From assembly GCF_002979865.1 (NCBI RefSeq), contig NZ_PCPZ01000001.1, forward strand, positions 682,001-746,000: 64,000 nt of DNA, given 5' to 3'. The position numbers were made by a program, and so were the translations under genes. This DNA is from Arthrobacter sp. MYb214. GTDB taxonomy: Bacteria; Actinomycetota; Actinomycetes; Actinomycetales; Micrococcaceae. This document shows positions 7,282-15,793 of this stretch, one piece after another; positions within the stretch are counted from its first letter, which is position 1; every line of letters begins with the position of its first letter. Below the pieces are notes generated by a model. The model was given only the letters and a program-made list of their open reading frames with translations, was not told the origin of the DNA and made no database searches.

Positions 7282-9903
7282 ATGGCAGCAGAAAACTTGG
7301 GCACAGACACGCCCGCAACGGTTTCCGTTCCTGACAAGCCCGCTTTGGAAGGCTTGGAAGAACGTCTTTCGTCCCGGTGGCGCACCGAGGGCACCTATCA
7401 CTTCAATGAGGACACGACTCGCGAAGCCGTGTACTCCATCGACACTCCCCCGCCAACCGCTTCGGGTTCGCTGCACGTAGGACACATGTTCTCGTACACG
7501 CAGACCGACGTGTTGGCTCGCTACCAGCGCATGATCGGCAAGAACGTGTTCTACCCACTTGGTTGGGATGACAACGGCTTGCCTACCGAGCGCCGCGTGC
7601 AGAACTACTTCGGCGTCCGTTGCGACCCGACCAAGCCGTACATCGAGGGCTACCGTCCACCGGAAAAGCCTGCGAAGAACCAGCGCGACTGGGATGTCAT
7701 CAGCCGCAAGAACTTCATCGAGATCTGTGAAGAGCTGGCGGTCGAAGACGAAAAGGTCTTCGAGCAGCTGTTCACCACCCTGGGCCTTTCGGTGGACTGG
7801 CGCATGACCTACCGCACGATCGACGACAATTCGCGTGCAACTTCGCAGCGCGCCTTCCTGGACAACCTGGCAAAGGGCGACGCCTACATGGCTGAAGCTC
7901 CAACCCTGTGGGACGTGACCTTCCGTACCGCAGTGGCCCAGGCCGAACTCGAAGACCGGGAAATGCCCGGCGCCTACTACCGTTATGCATTCGACGCTGA
8001 AAACGGCGAGCAGGTCTTCATCGAGACCACCCGCCCGGAACTGCTCGCTGCTTGCGCCGCGCTAGTGGCCCACCCGGATGACGAGCGCTACCAGCACTTG
8101 TTCGGCAAGACCGTGACCTCGCCGATCTTCGGAGTTCCCGTCACCGTCCACCCGCACCCATTGGCCCAGGCCGACAAGGGTTCTGGCATTGCCATGGTGT
8201 GCACGTTTGGCGACTTGACCGACGTGACCTGGTGGCGCGAACTGCAGCTGCCAACCCGTCCGATCATTGGACGCGACGGCCGCATCCTTGCAGACACCCC
8301 CGAGTGGATCACCACCGAGGCCGGCAAGGAAGCGTACGCCCAGATTTCGGCAAAGACCGTGTTCTCCGCCAAGGAAACCGTCGTCGAGATGCTTTCCGAC
8401 GCGGGCCTGCTTGATGGCGAGCCGAAGAAGATTTCCCGTCCGGTGAACTTCTTCGAAAAGGGCGACAAGCCGCTGGAAATCGTGACCTCGCGCCAGTGGT
8501 ACATCCGCAACGGCGGCCGTGATGAAGAACGCCGCAACCAGATGATCGCACGCGGCCAGGAAATTGATTTCCACCCGTCGTTCATGCGCTCGCGCTACGA
8601 AAACTGGGTTTCGGGCCTGAACGGCGACTGGCTCGTTTCCCGCCAGCGCTTCTTCGGCGTACCAGTGCCAGTGTGGTACCAGGTCAACGAGCACGGCGAA
8701 CCGAACTACGATGCGCCGCTGTTGCCGACCATCGACCAGCTTCCGGTTGACCCGGCAGCAGACGCGCCGACCGGCTACACCGAGGACCAGCGCGGCTCCG
8801 CTAACGGCTTCATTGGCGATGCCGATGTCCTGGACACCTGGGCAACCAGCTCGCTGACCCCGCAAATCGCTGGCCGTTGGGGCCGTGACGACGAGTTCTT
8901 CTCGAAGGTCTACCCCTTCGACCTGCGCCCGCAGGGCCACGACATCATCCGTACTTGGCTGTTCTCCACCGCGGTTCGCGCAGATTCCCTGCACGGCAAC
9001 GCTCCGTGGAAGCACGCTGCGATTTCGGGCTGGATCCTGGATCCGGACCGCAAGAAGATGTCCAAGTCCAAGGGCAACGTGGTTGTACCTAACGAAGTCC
9101 TGGATAAGTTCGGCGCGGACGCCGTACGCTACTGGGCGGCCAGTGCCAAGCTGGGTGCCGATACCGCGTATGAAATCAACCAGATGAAGATCGGCCGCCG
9201 CCTGGCCATCAAGATCCTCAACGCCTCGAAGTTCGTGCTGAACTTGGGCGCGACCGACGCCAACGTCTTGACCGATGACGCTTCGGTAGTCACCAACGGG
9301 CTGGATCGTTCGCTGCTCGCTCGCCTGTCGACCGTTATCGAAGACGCCCAGCGCGCTTTCGACAACTACGACTATGCTCGCGCGCTGGATATCACCGAGT
9401 CGTTCTTCTGGTCGTTCACCGACGACTACGTCGAATTGGTCAAGGACCGCGCCTACGGCGGCCACGGCGAAGCCGAGCAGGCGTCGGTTCTGGCTACCCT
9501 GGCCACCACCCTTGATTCCGTGCTGCGGCTGTTCGCGCCATTCCTGCCATTCGCTACCGAAGAGGTTTGGGGTTGGTGGCGCACCGGGTCGGTGCACCTG
9601 ACCCAGTGGCCAAGCACCGGGCACTTGTCCGCTGCAGTGGAGGGCTCCGACCCGGCGGTACTGCCACTGGTTGGCGTCGCTCTCTCGGGCATCCGCAAGG
9701 CCAAGTCCGATGCGAAGGTCAAGCAGCGTACCGAAGTGCTCTCGGGCGAGATCCACGCTCCAGCGTCTCAGGTTGCGCAGCTCAAGGCAGGATTCGAGGA
9801 CTTGAAGTCCGCGGCGAACGCCCGTGAGCTGACCCTGGTTGAAGCCGACGGTGAAATGACTGTCACCAACGTTGAATTGGCTCCGGCTGAAGAAACCGAA
9901 TAG
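7282..9903 (+). CDS. valS: Valyl-tRNA synthetase (type 2)
   Basis: 873 aa class-I synthetase that charges tRNA-Val. The HIGH-type motif is HVGH at residues 65-68 (PPPTASGSLHVGH) and the KMSKS motif is at 592-596. An editing (CP1) domain with FIETTRPELL lies between them. The C-terminus is a short anticodon domain plus tail without the long coiled-coil arm of the usual bacterial ValS; this and the sequence style match the archaeal/Rickettsia-like type 2 found in some actinobacteria. The ATG at 7282 (MAAENLG) is chosen; a GTG 20 codons upstream lacks support. A strong hairpin terminator follows at once. Confidence 0.96.
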   Translation: MAAENLGTDTPATVSVPDKPALEGLEERLSSRWRTEGTYHFNEDTTREAVYSIDTPPPTASGSLHVGHMFSYTQTDVLARYQRMIGKNVFYPLGWDDNGLPTERRVQNYFGVRCDPTKPYIEGYRPPEKPAKNQRDWDVISRKNFIEICEELAVEDEKVFEQLFTTLGLSVDWRMTYRTIDDNSRATSQRAFLDNLAKGDAYMAEAPTLWDVTFRTAVAQAELEDREMPGAYYRYAFDAENGEQVFIETTRPELLAACAALVAHPDDERYQHLFGKTVTSPIFGVPVTVHPHPLAQADKGSGIAMVCTFGDLTDVTWWRELQLPTRPIIGRDGRILADTPEWITTEAGKEAYAQISAKTVFSAKETVVEMLSDAGLLDGEPKKISRPVNFFEKGDKPLEIVTSRQWYIRNGGRDEERRNQMIARGQEIDFHPSFMRSRYENWVSGLNGDWLVSRQRFFGVPVPVWYQVNEHGEPNYDAPLLPTIDQLPVDPAADAPTGYTEDQRGSANGFIGDADVLDTWATSSLTPQIAGRWGRDDEFFSKVYPFDLRPQGHDIIRTWLFSTAVRADSLHGNAPWKHAAISGWILDPDRKKMSKSKGNVVVPNEVLDKFGADAVRYWAASAKLGADTAYEINQMKIGRRLAIKILNASKFVLNLGATDANVLTDDASVVTNGLDRSLLARLSTVIEDAQRAFDNYDYARALDITESFFWSFTDDYVELVKDRAYGGHGEAEQASVLATLATTLDSVLRLFAPFLPFATEEVWGWWRTGSVHLTQWPSTGHLSAAVEGSDPAVLPLVGVALSGIRKAKSDAKVKQRTEVLSGEIHAPASQVAQLKAGFEDLKSAANARELTLVEADGEMTVTNVELAPAEETE

Positions 9904-9916
9904 CAGTTGAACCAGA

Positions 9917-9958
9917 AAAACCGGTTGCCATCCCGTCATCGGGATGGCAACCGGTTTT
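9917..9958. terminator. Bidirectional rho-independent terminator
   Basis: A perfect 19-bp stem (9917-9935 with 9940-9958) with a TCAT loop; A-runs and T-runs flank it, so it can work on both strands. It lies between the convergent valS and the small acidic protein gene. Confidence 0.9.
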
Positions 9959-9959
9959 G

Positions 9960-10154
9960 CTATTTCTGCCCTTGCTCCTCCCCCGCATCAGGGTCATCCG
10001 TCTCGGGTGGAGACTGGACGGTTTTCTCCATGGGCCGAGCCGCGCGTCGACGTTCGCCGGTGAAGTGTTCCAGTTGGTCTTCCGCGCTGGACTCAAGACG
10101 ATGCTTCTGGACCGAGTCTTCTGACCCGGCAGCTGGCGAATTTCCGTCGGTCAT
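9960..10154 (-). CDS. Small acidic hypothetical protein
   Basis: 64 aa, starting MTDGNSPAAG. The ATG at 10154 has a strong purine-rich ribosome site (GGGAAGAGAAG) directly upstream. The stop lies next to the shared terminator, where a real convergent gene would end. The protein is hydrophilic, rich in Glu, Asp, Ser and Pro, with a central basic patch GERRRAAR and no hydrophobic or membrane segment; it may be intrinsically disordered. No family was recognised. Supported by start site and terminator only. Confidence 0.55.
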   Translation of the reverse strand: MTDGNSPAAGSEDSVQKHRLESSAEDQLEHFTGERRRAARPMEKTVQSPPETDDPDAGEEQGQK

Positions 10155-10224
10155 CTTCTCTTCCCATCTACTTGCAGCCAGCAGCTGGATCCCCATCGAT
10201 GTCCAGCTGCTGGGTTATTAGTGC

Positions 10225-11232
10225 TTAGTTCTGCGCGCTCTGGTATGCCTGCTGGATCACCGAGCCCCAGTACGGTCCGAACATGGTGTCGCGCACCGAG
10301 CTGTAGCCGAAGCTGTTCACAGAGTTCTGGTAGCCGTTAGATCCACTCCCCAGGAACCATGGGCCACCGGACGAGCCGCCGGTCATGTTGCATGGAATGC
10401 CTTGGGACTGGGACTGGCCAAACGGATCGTCGCTGGAGTATCCGCTGCACGATTGCAAGGTCTCGCCGTTGAATGGCGAAGCAGCTGGGTAGCCGTAAGC
10501 AGTGTAGTACTCTCCGCGCGCCTGGTTGAAGGCGACCCCCGAAGCGCCAACAGCATCAGTCAAGGACGCACCACCGCTGGAGCTGACCACGGCGAAGCCT
10601 GTGTCATAGGTGATGTCCCCGCCATTTGACCATTCAGTTGGTGCCACCAGCTCGGTCGCTGCGAAGGAACCGTAGGGTGCTTTGCCGTTTTCATAGGCTG
10701 GAACGAAGACCCAACGGGTTGCGAATGAACCGGGTCCTTCATTCAGGCAGTGGCCAGCGGTGGAGACCGTCGACTCGTTGGCGGAGACGACAGCGTTGCC
10801 AGAGCACACGTAGTCTGATCCGCCGAGAGTGAAGAACACCTTGCCGATGTGCGAAACCGGTGTTTCCTGGGTAGCGCGAGTCTTGCCACCCTTCGTTTGG
10901 GCCTGCTTTCCGGCTGCCGCCTGCGCGCCATGACCGGCGACCTTGGCCGGCTTGCCGGCTTCAACCTTGGCAGCCGAACCCGACTTGCCAGCTACGAGTG
11001 AATCTGCGTTCTTTGCGGCTTTCATCCGATCCGCGGTCCAGTAGGATACCGCTGCGTCAGCCTTCTGTTCCGAGATCGTGATTGACTCGACGTCGCCACC
11101 AGTGGTCGTCGGCGCTGCCGAGGCCATCGGTGCCACGCCGAGCATCAGCGCGCCTGCAAGAACCGCGGCGCTTGCCAGCTTGTGGCGCCCCTTGCCCTTG
11201 GATGAATCCGTAATTAGAGAACGAATCTGCAC
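10225..11232 (-). CDS. Secreted trypsin-like (S1 family) serine protease
   Basis: 335 aa. A signal peptide covers residues 1-39 (basic start, hydrophobic 18-33, ASA cleavage site). Residues about 66-122 form a Lys/Ala/Gly-rich low-complexity stretch, probably a propeptide or linker. The protease domain has the triad His161 (STAGHC), Asp210 (TYDTGF) and Ser288 (GGSSGGPW), with cysteine pairs C143/C162 and C262/C281 placed for disulfides. It resembles bacterial V8/glutamyl-endopeptidase-like S1 enzymes. The start is a GTG with AAGGAG eight bases upstream. It likely degrades external protein; specificity is not readable. Confidence 0.88.
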   Translation of the reverse strand: MQIRSLITDSSKGKGRHKLASAAVLAGALMLGVAPMASAAPTTTGGDVESITISEQKADAAVSYWTADRMKAAKNADSLVAGKSGSAAKVEAGKPAKVAGHGAQAAAGKQAQTKGGKTRATQETPVSHIGKVFFTLGGSDYVCSGNAVVSANESTVSTAGHCLNEGPGSFATRWVFVPAYENGKAPYGSFAATELVAPTEWSNGGDITYDTGFAVVSSSGGASLTDAVGASGVAFNQARGEYYTAYGYPAASPFNGETLQSCSGYSSDDPFGQSQSQGIPCNMTGGSSGGPWFLGSGSNGYQNSVNSFGYSSVRDTMFGPYWGSVIQQAYQSAQN

Positions 11233-12070
11233 GATTTAACTCCTTGTCCAGTGGCTTCTTTGCCACTATCGATGGGGGTGCTGTTGCACTCGTGGGAAAC
11301 AGTCAAACACACACTTCAAGCATTTTCTACAGGAATATTTTCCTCCGCCCGCCGCGTCACCGACCTGCAACGGCCACCAAGTTGTGAAGCGAAATAGTTT
11401 TGAAACAGATACTTTCAATCGATTCCCCGGCGCCACGACTCCCCTTCGAATGAGCCCGTGCATTTCTGGTGATTTCAAACCAGCCCCTGAATACCAGTGA
11501 GCCGAATCACACGCCCAGAGTCCGGCCTTGCCGCGCGAGACCGGAGAAGCGTGTCTGAATATATGAAATAGAAGCTTCGGTAACAGATACTTTCCCGGCT
11601 CCGCGATGTCTGCCCTGTAGGAAAAAATATGCATTAATTAGGCTTTAAAATTGGACTTATTCGACACCCAATAGAGCCGGTTGCCGATGCCGACGGCCTA
11701 CCTCCACGACTTGCCTTGCAATCCGATGACGCCTGCGCACTCTGCAAAGGCAGCTTGAACTGTCCGCCCGCCGCGCGCCGTTGCCCTGGATTGATGAGTC
11801 ATCATCCGAGCCTAAGAAACGGAGGTTCGAACGACGCACCAATTGGACTGCGGAACCGTCCCTGGCCAATATGAACCGCGTGCTCCGCGATCCGACGAGA
11901 AGGTGAAGCACCGGTGCAACGAATGGCGGATGCACAGAATACTGGTCCGGCCCATGCGGATCGGCGCCTTGATGGCGCACCTTCCTCCGTCGGCGGATAG
12001 CCAATCGTCCCGTGGATTAGTGGCATCGGAGGGCGAACACCCGGCCCTCCATGCCAAGCGCCTTCACTGA
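11233..12070. other. Long intergenic region upstream of the protease gene
   Basis: About 840 bp with more A/T-rich stretches than its surroundings, especially 11280-11420 and 11570-11660. Open frames occur on both strands but none has a ribosome site or recognisable product. On the minus strand 12010-11640, fragments weakly recall the end of an IS3-type transposase across frames; this is too weak to call. It must contain the protease promoter. Confidence 0.4.
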
Positions 12071-12077
12071 TTAAAAA

Positions 12078-12114
12078 CCAAGGACGCTGCCTCGCAATGA
12101 GACAACGTCCTTGG
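12078..12114 (-). terminator. Rho-independent terminator of the DsbA-fold gene
   Basis: CCAAGGACG pairs with CGTCCTTGG (12078-12086 with 12106-12114), with an inner CTC/GAG pair; on the minus strand it is followed by TTTTTAA. It lies 17 bp past the stop of the oxidoreductase gene. Confidence 0.8.
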
Positions 12115-12130
12115 AACAGAAAATTCCCGC

Positions 12131-12739
12131 TTAGTCGAAAACCGGGCTTTCGGTACGAGTGCGCTTCATTTCGAAGAAGTACGGGAAGGATGCGAGCTGC
12201 GCCGCAGCGTCAAACATCTTTCCTGCATCTTCCCCAGTTGGAATACGGGTAATGACCGGACCGAAGAAAGCAACGCCATCAACGGCGACGATTGGCGTGC
12301 CTACATCCTGCCCCACCAAGTTGATGCCTGCCTCGTGGCTCGAGCGCAGCACGTCATCGTTGGCATCGGTATTCGCAGCTTCAGCGAGTTCCGCCGGCAA
12401 TCCCGCCTTCTTCAGCGCCTTGGCGATGACTTCATCACGATCTTCGATCTTCTCGTAATGGAATAGTTCACCCATGGCGGTGTACAAGCTGTCCTTGACT
12501 CCCTCGCCGTGTTCCTGGGCAGCACGCGTGACCACCCGCACCGGCCCCCATGAGATGTCCATCTTGGCGCGGTAGTCAGCTGGAAGGTCGCGGCCTTCGT
12601 TAAGCATCGAGAGGCTCATGACGTTCCAGTTCACGTCGATGTCGCGGACCTTCTCCACTTCCTTGATCCAGCGGCTCGTCGCCCAAGCGAACGGGCAGAT
12701 TGGATCGAACCAAAAATCTACTTGCTGACGTTCAGCCAT
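12131..12739 (-). CDS. DsbA-fold oxidoreductase, Rv2466c-like (mycothiol-dependent nitroreductase family)
   Basis: 202 aa thioredoxin/DsbA-like protein. It begins DFWFDPICPFAWATSRWI and ends FFEMKRTRTESPVFD, and reads along its whole length like mycobacterial Rv2466c, a mycothiol-dependent reductase. The active-site motif is CPFA near residue 15, where Rv2466c has CPWC: the second (resolving) cysteine is alanine. A monothiol mechanism with mycothiol as partner is therefore inferred. VGTPIVAVDGVAFFGPV holds the cis-Pro loop. Monocistronic: its own terminator downstream, and clpX ends only 40 bp upstream. Confidence 0.85.
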   Translation of the reverse strand: MAERQQVDFWFDPICPFAWATSRWIKEVEKVRDIDVNWNVMSLSMLNEGRDLPADYRAKMDISWGPVRVVTRAAQEHGEGVKDSLYTAMGELFHYEKIEDRDEVIAKALKKAGLPAELAEAANTDANDDVLRSSHEAGINLVGQDVGTPIVAVDGVAFFGPVITRIPTGEDAGKMFDAAAQLASFPYFFEMKRTRTESPVFD

Positions 12740-12779
12740 GAACTACCAACTTTCTTCCGAAGAGAATTTTTGAATACGG

Positions 12780-14072
12780 CTAGGCGGACTTCATATCGCG
12801 CTTGGCCACCATCGCGTGAGAGAGCAACGTGGGATCTTCACGGTCAATGACGGTTGCCCGAGTAATGACCACCTCGGCAACATCGTCGCGGCTTGGAAGG
12901 TCGAACATTACGCCGCCAAGGGTTTCCTCAAGAATCGACCGCAAACCACGCGCGCCGGTCTCACGCGCAATAGCCTGTTCTGCGATTGCTTCCAGTGCCG
13001 ACTGGTCGAAGCTCAAAGCTACGCCATCCATCTGGAACATCTTCTGGTACTGCTTGAGAAGTGCGTTCTTTGGTTCGGTCAGTACGCGCACTAGCGCGTC
13101 CTTATCCAGATGCTCCACCGTGGTGATCACCGGCAGGCGACCAATGAATTCTGGAATCAGGCCGAACTTGAGCAAGTCTTCCGGCCGAACATCCGAGTAG
13201 GAAGCGGTCTCCGACTTCAGCGCTTTCAGCGGAGCACCGAAACCGATGCCTTTCTGCCCTGCCCGCGAAGAAATAATTTCTTCCAGTCCGGCAAAGGCGC
13301 CGGCAACGATGAACAGGATATTGGTGGTGTCGAGCTGAATGAAATCCTGGTGAGGGTGCTTGCGGCCACCCTGGGGCGGCACCGCAGCGACAGTGCCTTC
13401 AAGGATCTTCAGAAGCGCCTGCTGGACGCCTTCACCGGAAACGTCCCGGGTGATCGAAGGGTTCTCGCTCTTGCGGGAAATCTTGTCGATCTCGTCAATA
13501 TAGATGATGCCGGTCTCGGCCTTCTTGACGTCATAGTCGGCAGCTTGAAGCAGCTTGAGAAGAATATTTTCCACATCTTCACCCACGTAGCCTGCTTCAG
13601 TCAGGCTTGTAGCGTCGGCGACAGCGAAAGGAACATTCAGCTTCTTCGCCAGCGACTGCGCCAGGTACGTCTTACCGCATCCGGTAGGACCAATAAGCAT
13701 GATGTTGGACTTCGAGACTTCCACATCATCCAGCGGGTCATCGTTAGTCAGCGCCGCAACAGGACCGTGGTCCTGGTTGCCGTGGATACGCTTGTAGTGG
13801 TTATAGACAGCGACCGAGAGAGCACGCTTGGCGTTCTCCTGGCCGATGACGTATTCCTGCAACGAGTTGAAGATCTCGCGTGGCTTAGCCAAGGAGAACT
13901 CTTCGTGCACCTGCTCTTCGGCGAACTCTTCAGCGATGATTTCGTTGCAGAGTTCGATGCATTCAGTACAAATGTAGACACCATGGCCTGCAATTAGCTT
14001 CTTAACCTGCTTCTGGCTCTTCCCGCAGAAAGAGCATTTCAACAGATCCGAGCCTTCACCCATGCGTCCCAT
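12780..14072 (-). CDS. clpX: ATP-dependent Clp protease ATP-binding subunit ClpX
   Basis: 430 aa AAA+ unfoldase that feeds substrates to ClpP1P2. The N-terminal zinc-binding domain has C13, C16, C35 and C38. Walker A is GPTGCGKT, Walker [10 protein letters not shown], and the sensor-2 region [11 protein letters not shown] follows. Its position after clpP1-clpP2 is typical, but a large hairpin separates it from clpP2, so it probably has its own promoter. GAGAAT lies exactly six bases before the chosen ATG at 14072, fitting a leaderless start; a second in-frame ATG at codon 4 is an alternative. Confidence 0.96.
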   Translation of the reverse strand: MGRMGEGSDLLKCSFCGKSQKQVKKLIAGHGVYICTECIELCNEIIAEEFAEEQVHEEFSLAKPREIFNSLQEYVIGQENAKRALSVAVYNHYKRIHGNQDHGPVAALTNDDPLDDVEVSKSNIMLIGPTGCGKTYLAQSLAKKLNVPFAVADATSLTEAGYVGEDVENILLKLLQAADYDVKKAETGIIYIDEIDKISRKSENPSITRDVSGEGVQQALLKILEGTVAAVPPQGGRKHPHQDFIQLDTTNILFIVAGAFAGLEEIISSRAGQKGIGFGAPLKALKSETASYSDVRPEDLLKFGLIPEFIGRLPVITTVEHLDKDALVRVLTEPKNALLKQYQKMFQMDGVALSFDQSALEAIAEQAIARETGARGLRSILEETLGGVMFDLPSRDDVAEVVITRATVIDREDPTLLSHAMVAKRDMKSA

Positions 14073-14142
14073 CGCACCATTCTCCCGTTTACTTGAGTAG
14101 CTGTGGACTTACTCAATTCTAGGCTAGTAGTCCCCCAAATTA

Positions 14143-14218
14143 GATGAATATGGCGGTTTACCTGTGTTGTGCCGTCTGCCTTTGGACAGACCAGCAACTA
14201 GGTAAACCGCCATTCATC
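14143..14218. terminator. Large hairpin between clpP2 and clpX
   Basis: A 19-bp stem (14143-14163 with 14200-14218) broken only by a 2-nt AT bulge; its 36-nt loop holds a second 5-bp hairpin (GTCTG/CAGAC, 14174-14191). No strong T-run follows on the minus strand. It probably ends or attenuates clpP1-clpP2 transcription before clpX. Confidence 0.65.
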
Positions 14219-14239
14219 ATGGATTATTCCAAGTATGCG

Positions 14240-14899
14240 CTAGCTTCCCAGCTGAGCACGGTTCAGCTTACGAGGAGTCAATACCTCGTCTACGATGCCG
14301 TACACCTTGGCTTCGCTAGCAGTCATGAACAAGTCACGCTCCACGTCGCCGCGCACCTTCTCAACGTCCTGGCCGGAGTGGGAGGCAATGGTCTCTTCCA
14401 GCCAGCTGCGCATGCGCATAACTTCCTCGGCCTGGATCTGCAGGTCAGTCGCGGTGCCGCGTTCGCCGCCACCCATTGCTGGCTGGTGGATCAATACGCG
14501 CGCGTTAGGCAGGGCCAAACGCTTGCCCGGGGTACCAGCTGCGAGCAGTACTGCTGCTGCGGACGCCGCCTGGCCAAGGCACACGGTCTGGACCTCTGGG
14601 CGGATGAACTGAATCGTGTCGTAGATTGCAGTCATCGCGGTGAAGGAACCACCTGGCGAATTGATGTACAGGGTAACGTCGCGCTCAGGGTCCATGGATT
14701 CCAGGACCAGCAGCTGGGCCATCACGTCATCGGCCGATGCGTCATCAACCTGGGCGCCGAGGAAGATGATGCGATCTTCGAATAGCTTTGCGTATGGGTC
14801 CTGGCGCTTGAAGCCGTATGGGGTGCGCTCTTCGAACTGTGGCAGGATGTAGCGGGCCGACGGCATCTGACCGCTAACGGCTTCCGGATTGAAGTTCAT
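14240..14899 (-). CDS. clpP2: ATP-dependent Clp protease proteolytic subunit (ClpP2 type)
   Basis: 219 aa serine protease subunit. The nucleophile Ser is in CLGQAASAAAVLL, the catalytic His in VLIHQPAMGG, and the Asp in the C-terminal third (GDVERD). INSPGG and AIYDTIQFI are family hallmarks. In actinobacteria ClpP1 and ClpP2 form a mixed 14-mer. It follows clpP1 by 47 bp, with AGGAGAA directly upstream of the ATG, so both are one operon. Confidence 0.95.
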   Translation of the reverse strand: MNFNPEAVSGQMPSARYILPQFEERTPYGFKRQDPYAKLFEDRIIFLGAQVDDASADDVMAQLLVLESMDPERDVTLYINSPGGSFTAMTAIYDTIQFIRPEVQTVCLGQAASAAAVLLAAGTPGKRLALPNARVLIHQPAMGGGERGTATDLQIQAEEVMRMRSWLEETIASHSGQDVEKVRGDVERDLFMTASEAKVYGIVDEVLTPRKLNRAQLGS

Positions 14900-14946
14900 G
14901 GTTTTCTCCTAGGACAAATCTTTGGGTATCAAGCGATGCGGTGCGA

Positions 14947-15570
14947 CTATTTGTTGTCGTCGCCTACGAAACCGTTGACCGAGCCTGCGTGGGTTGCGAT
15001 CTGATCGAAGAAGCCGTACTTCAAGCCATCTTCTGCGGTGAACCACTTATCACGCTGGTTGTCGATGAGGATCTGCTCCACGGTCTGACCGGTCTGTTCT
15101 GCAGTCAACTCGCTCATGACCTTCTTCATGTGCATGATCAGTTCAGCCTGGATCTTGATATCCGAGGCGGTACCGCCGATGCCGCCCGATGGCTGGTGCA
15201 TCAGGATGCGGGCGTTCGGCGTAGCGAAACGCTTGCCCGGGGTGCCCGAGGACAGCAGGAACTGGCCCATCGATGCGGCCAGACCGGTTGCTACGGTCAC
15301 GACGTCATTCGGGATGAAGTTCATGGTGTCGTAGATGGCCATGCCAGCGGTGATCGATCCACCTGGCGAGTTGATGTACAGGTAGATGTCCTTCTCAGGA
15401 TCCTCTGCCGAGAGCAGCAGCAACTGCGAGCAAATGGCATTCGCATTGTCGTCGCGGACGTCGGAGCCCAGCCAGATGATGCGCTCCTTGAGCAGGCGGT
15501 TGTAGATGTAGTCATCACGGCCGGCCGGCTCTGCGGCTGCCATAGTGGGAGTGCGCGAATCATTTGACAT
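14947..15570 (-). CDS. clpP1: ATP-dependent Clp protease proteolytic subunit (ClpP1 type)
   Basis: 207 aa. Catalytic Ser in [12 protein letters not shown], His in ILMHQPSGG, with INSPGG and the [10 protein letters not shown] start typical of actinobacterial ClpP1. The ATG at 15570 (MSNDSRT) is chosen because GAGGTAGAG precedes it; an upstream TTG at 15588 would place that ribosome site inside the gene. A candidate ClgR box lies about 125 bp upstream, between the tig terminator and the gene. Confidence 0.95.
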   Translation of the reverse strand: MSNDSRTPTMAAAEPAGRDDYIYNRLLKERIIWLGSDVRDDNANAICSQLLLLSAEDPEKDIYLYINSPGGSITAGMAIYDTMNFIPNDVVTVATGLAASMGQFLLSSGTPGKRFATPNARILMHQPSGGIGGTASDIKIQAELIMHMKKVMSELTAEQTGQTVEQILIDNQRDKWFTAEDGLKYGFFDQIATHAGSVNGFVGDDNK

Positions 15571-15693
15571 GTTCTCTACCTCTTCCAAACGTGTAGATCA
15601 GTTTCTGGAATCTCTGTTTCTAATCCCATAGCTACAACTGGTTACTTTGAGATTACTTACTTCAAGCCATTCTTGGGCCGTTTCATGCCCCTG

Positions 15694-15709
15694 TTTCGCT
15701 CACGGCGCA
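15694..15709. promoter_or_regulatory. Candidate ClgR box upstream of clpP1-clpP2
   Basis: TTTCGCT-CAC-GGCGCAT contains the palindromic core CGCY-N3-RGCG reported for the actinobacterial activator ClgR, which turns on clpP1P2 and clpC. Its position in the clpP1 leader fits. The clgR gene is not in the window. Confidence 0.5.
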
Positions 15710-15734
15710 TGATGCACGCCCGCAGCGAACAAAA

Positions 15735-15777
15735 ATGGCCATCGGCGGCTTGTTTTGAACAAGCGGCCGATGGCCAT
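15735..15777 (-). terminator. Rho-independent terminator of tig
   Basis: A 20-bp stem with one mismatch (15735-15754 with 15758-15777) and a very short loop; on the minus strand it runs into TTTTTG. It lies 17 bp beyond the tig stop. Confidence 0.85.
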
Positions 15778-15793
15778 CAGAGTTTAGTGAAGA

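Noticed and set aside
8062-9939. A 625-codon antisense frame under valS
   Set aside because: Antisense shadow of valS; it would also run through the bidirectional terminator.
11640-12010. Possible remnant of an IS3-type transposase on the minus strand
   Set aside because: Short fragments recall the C-terminal part only when frames are mixed; no inverted repeats, no DDE motif and no target duplication were seen.
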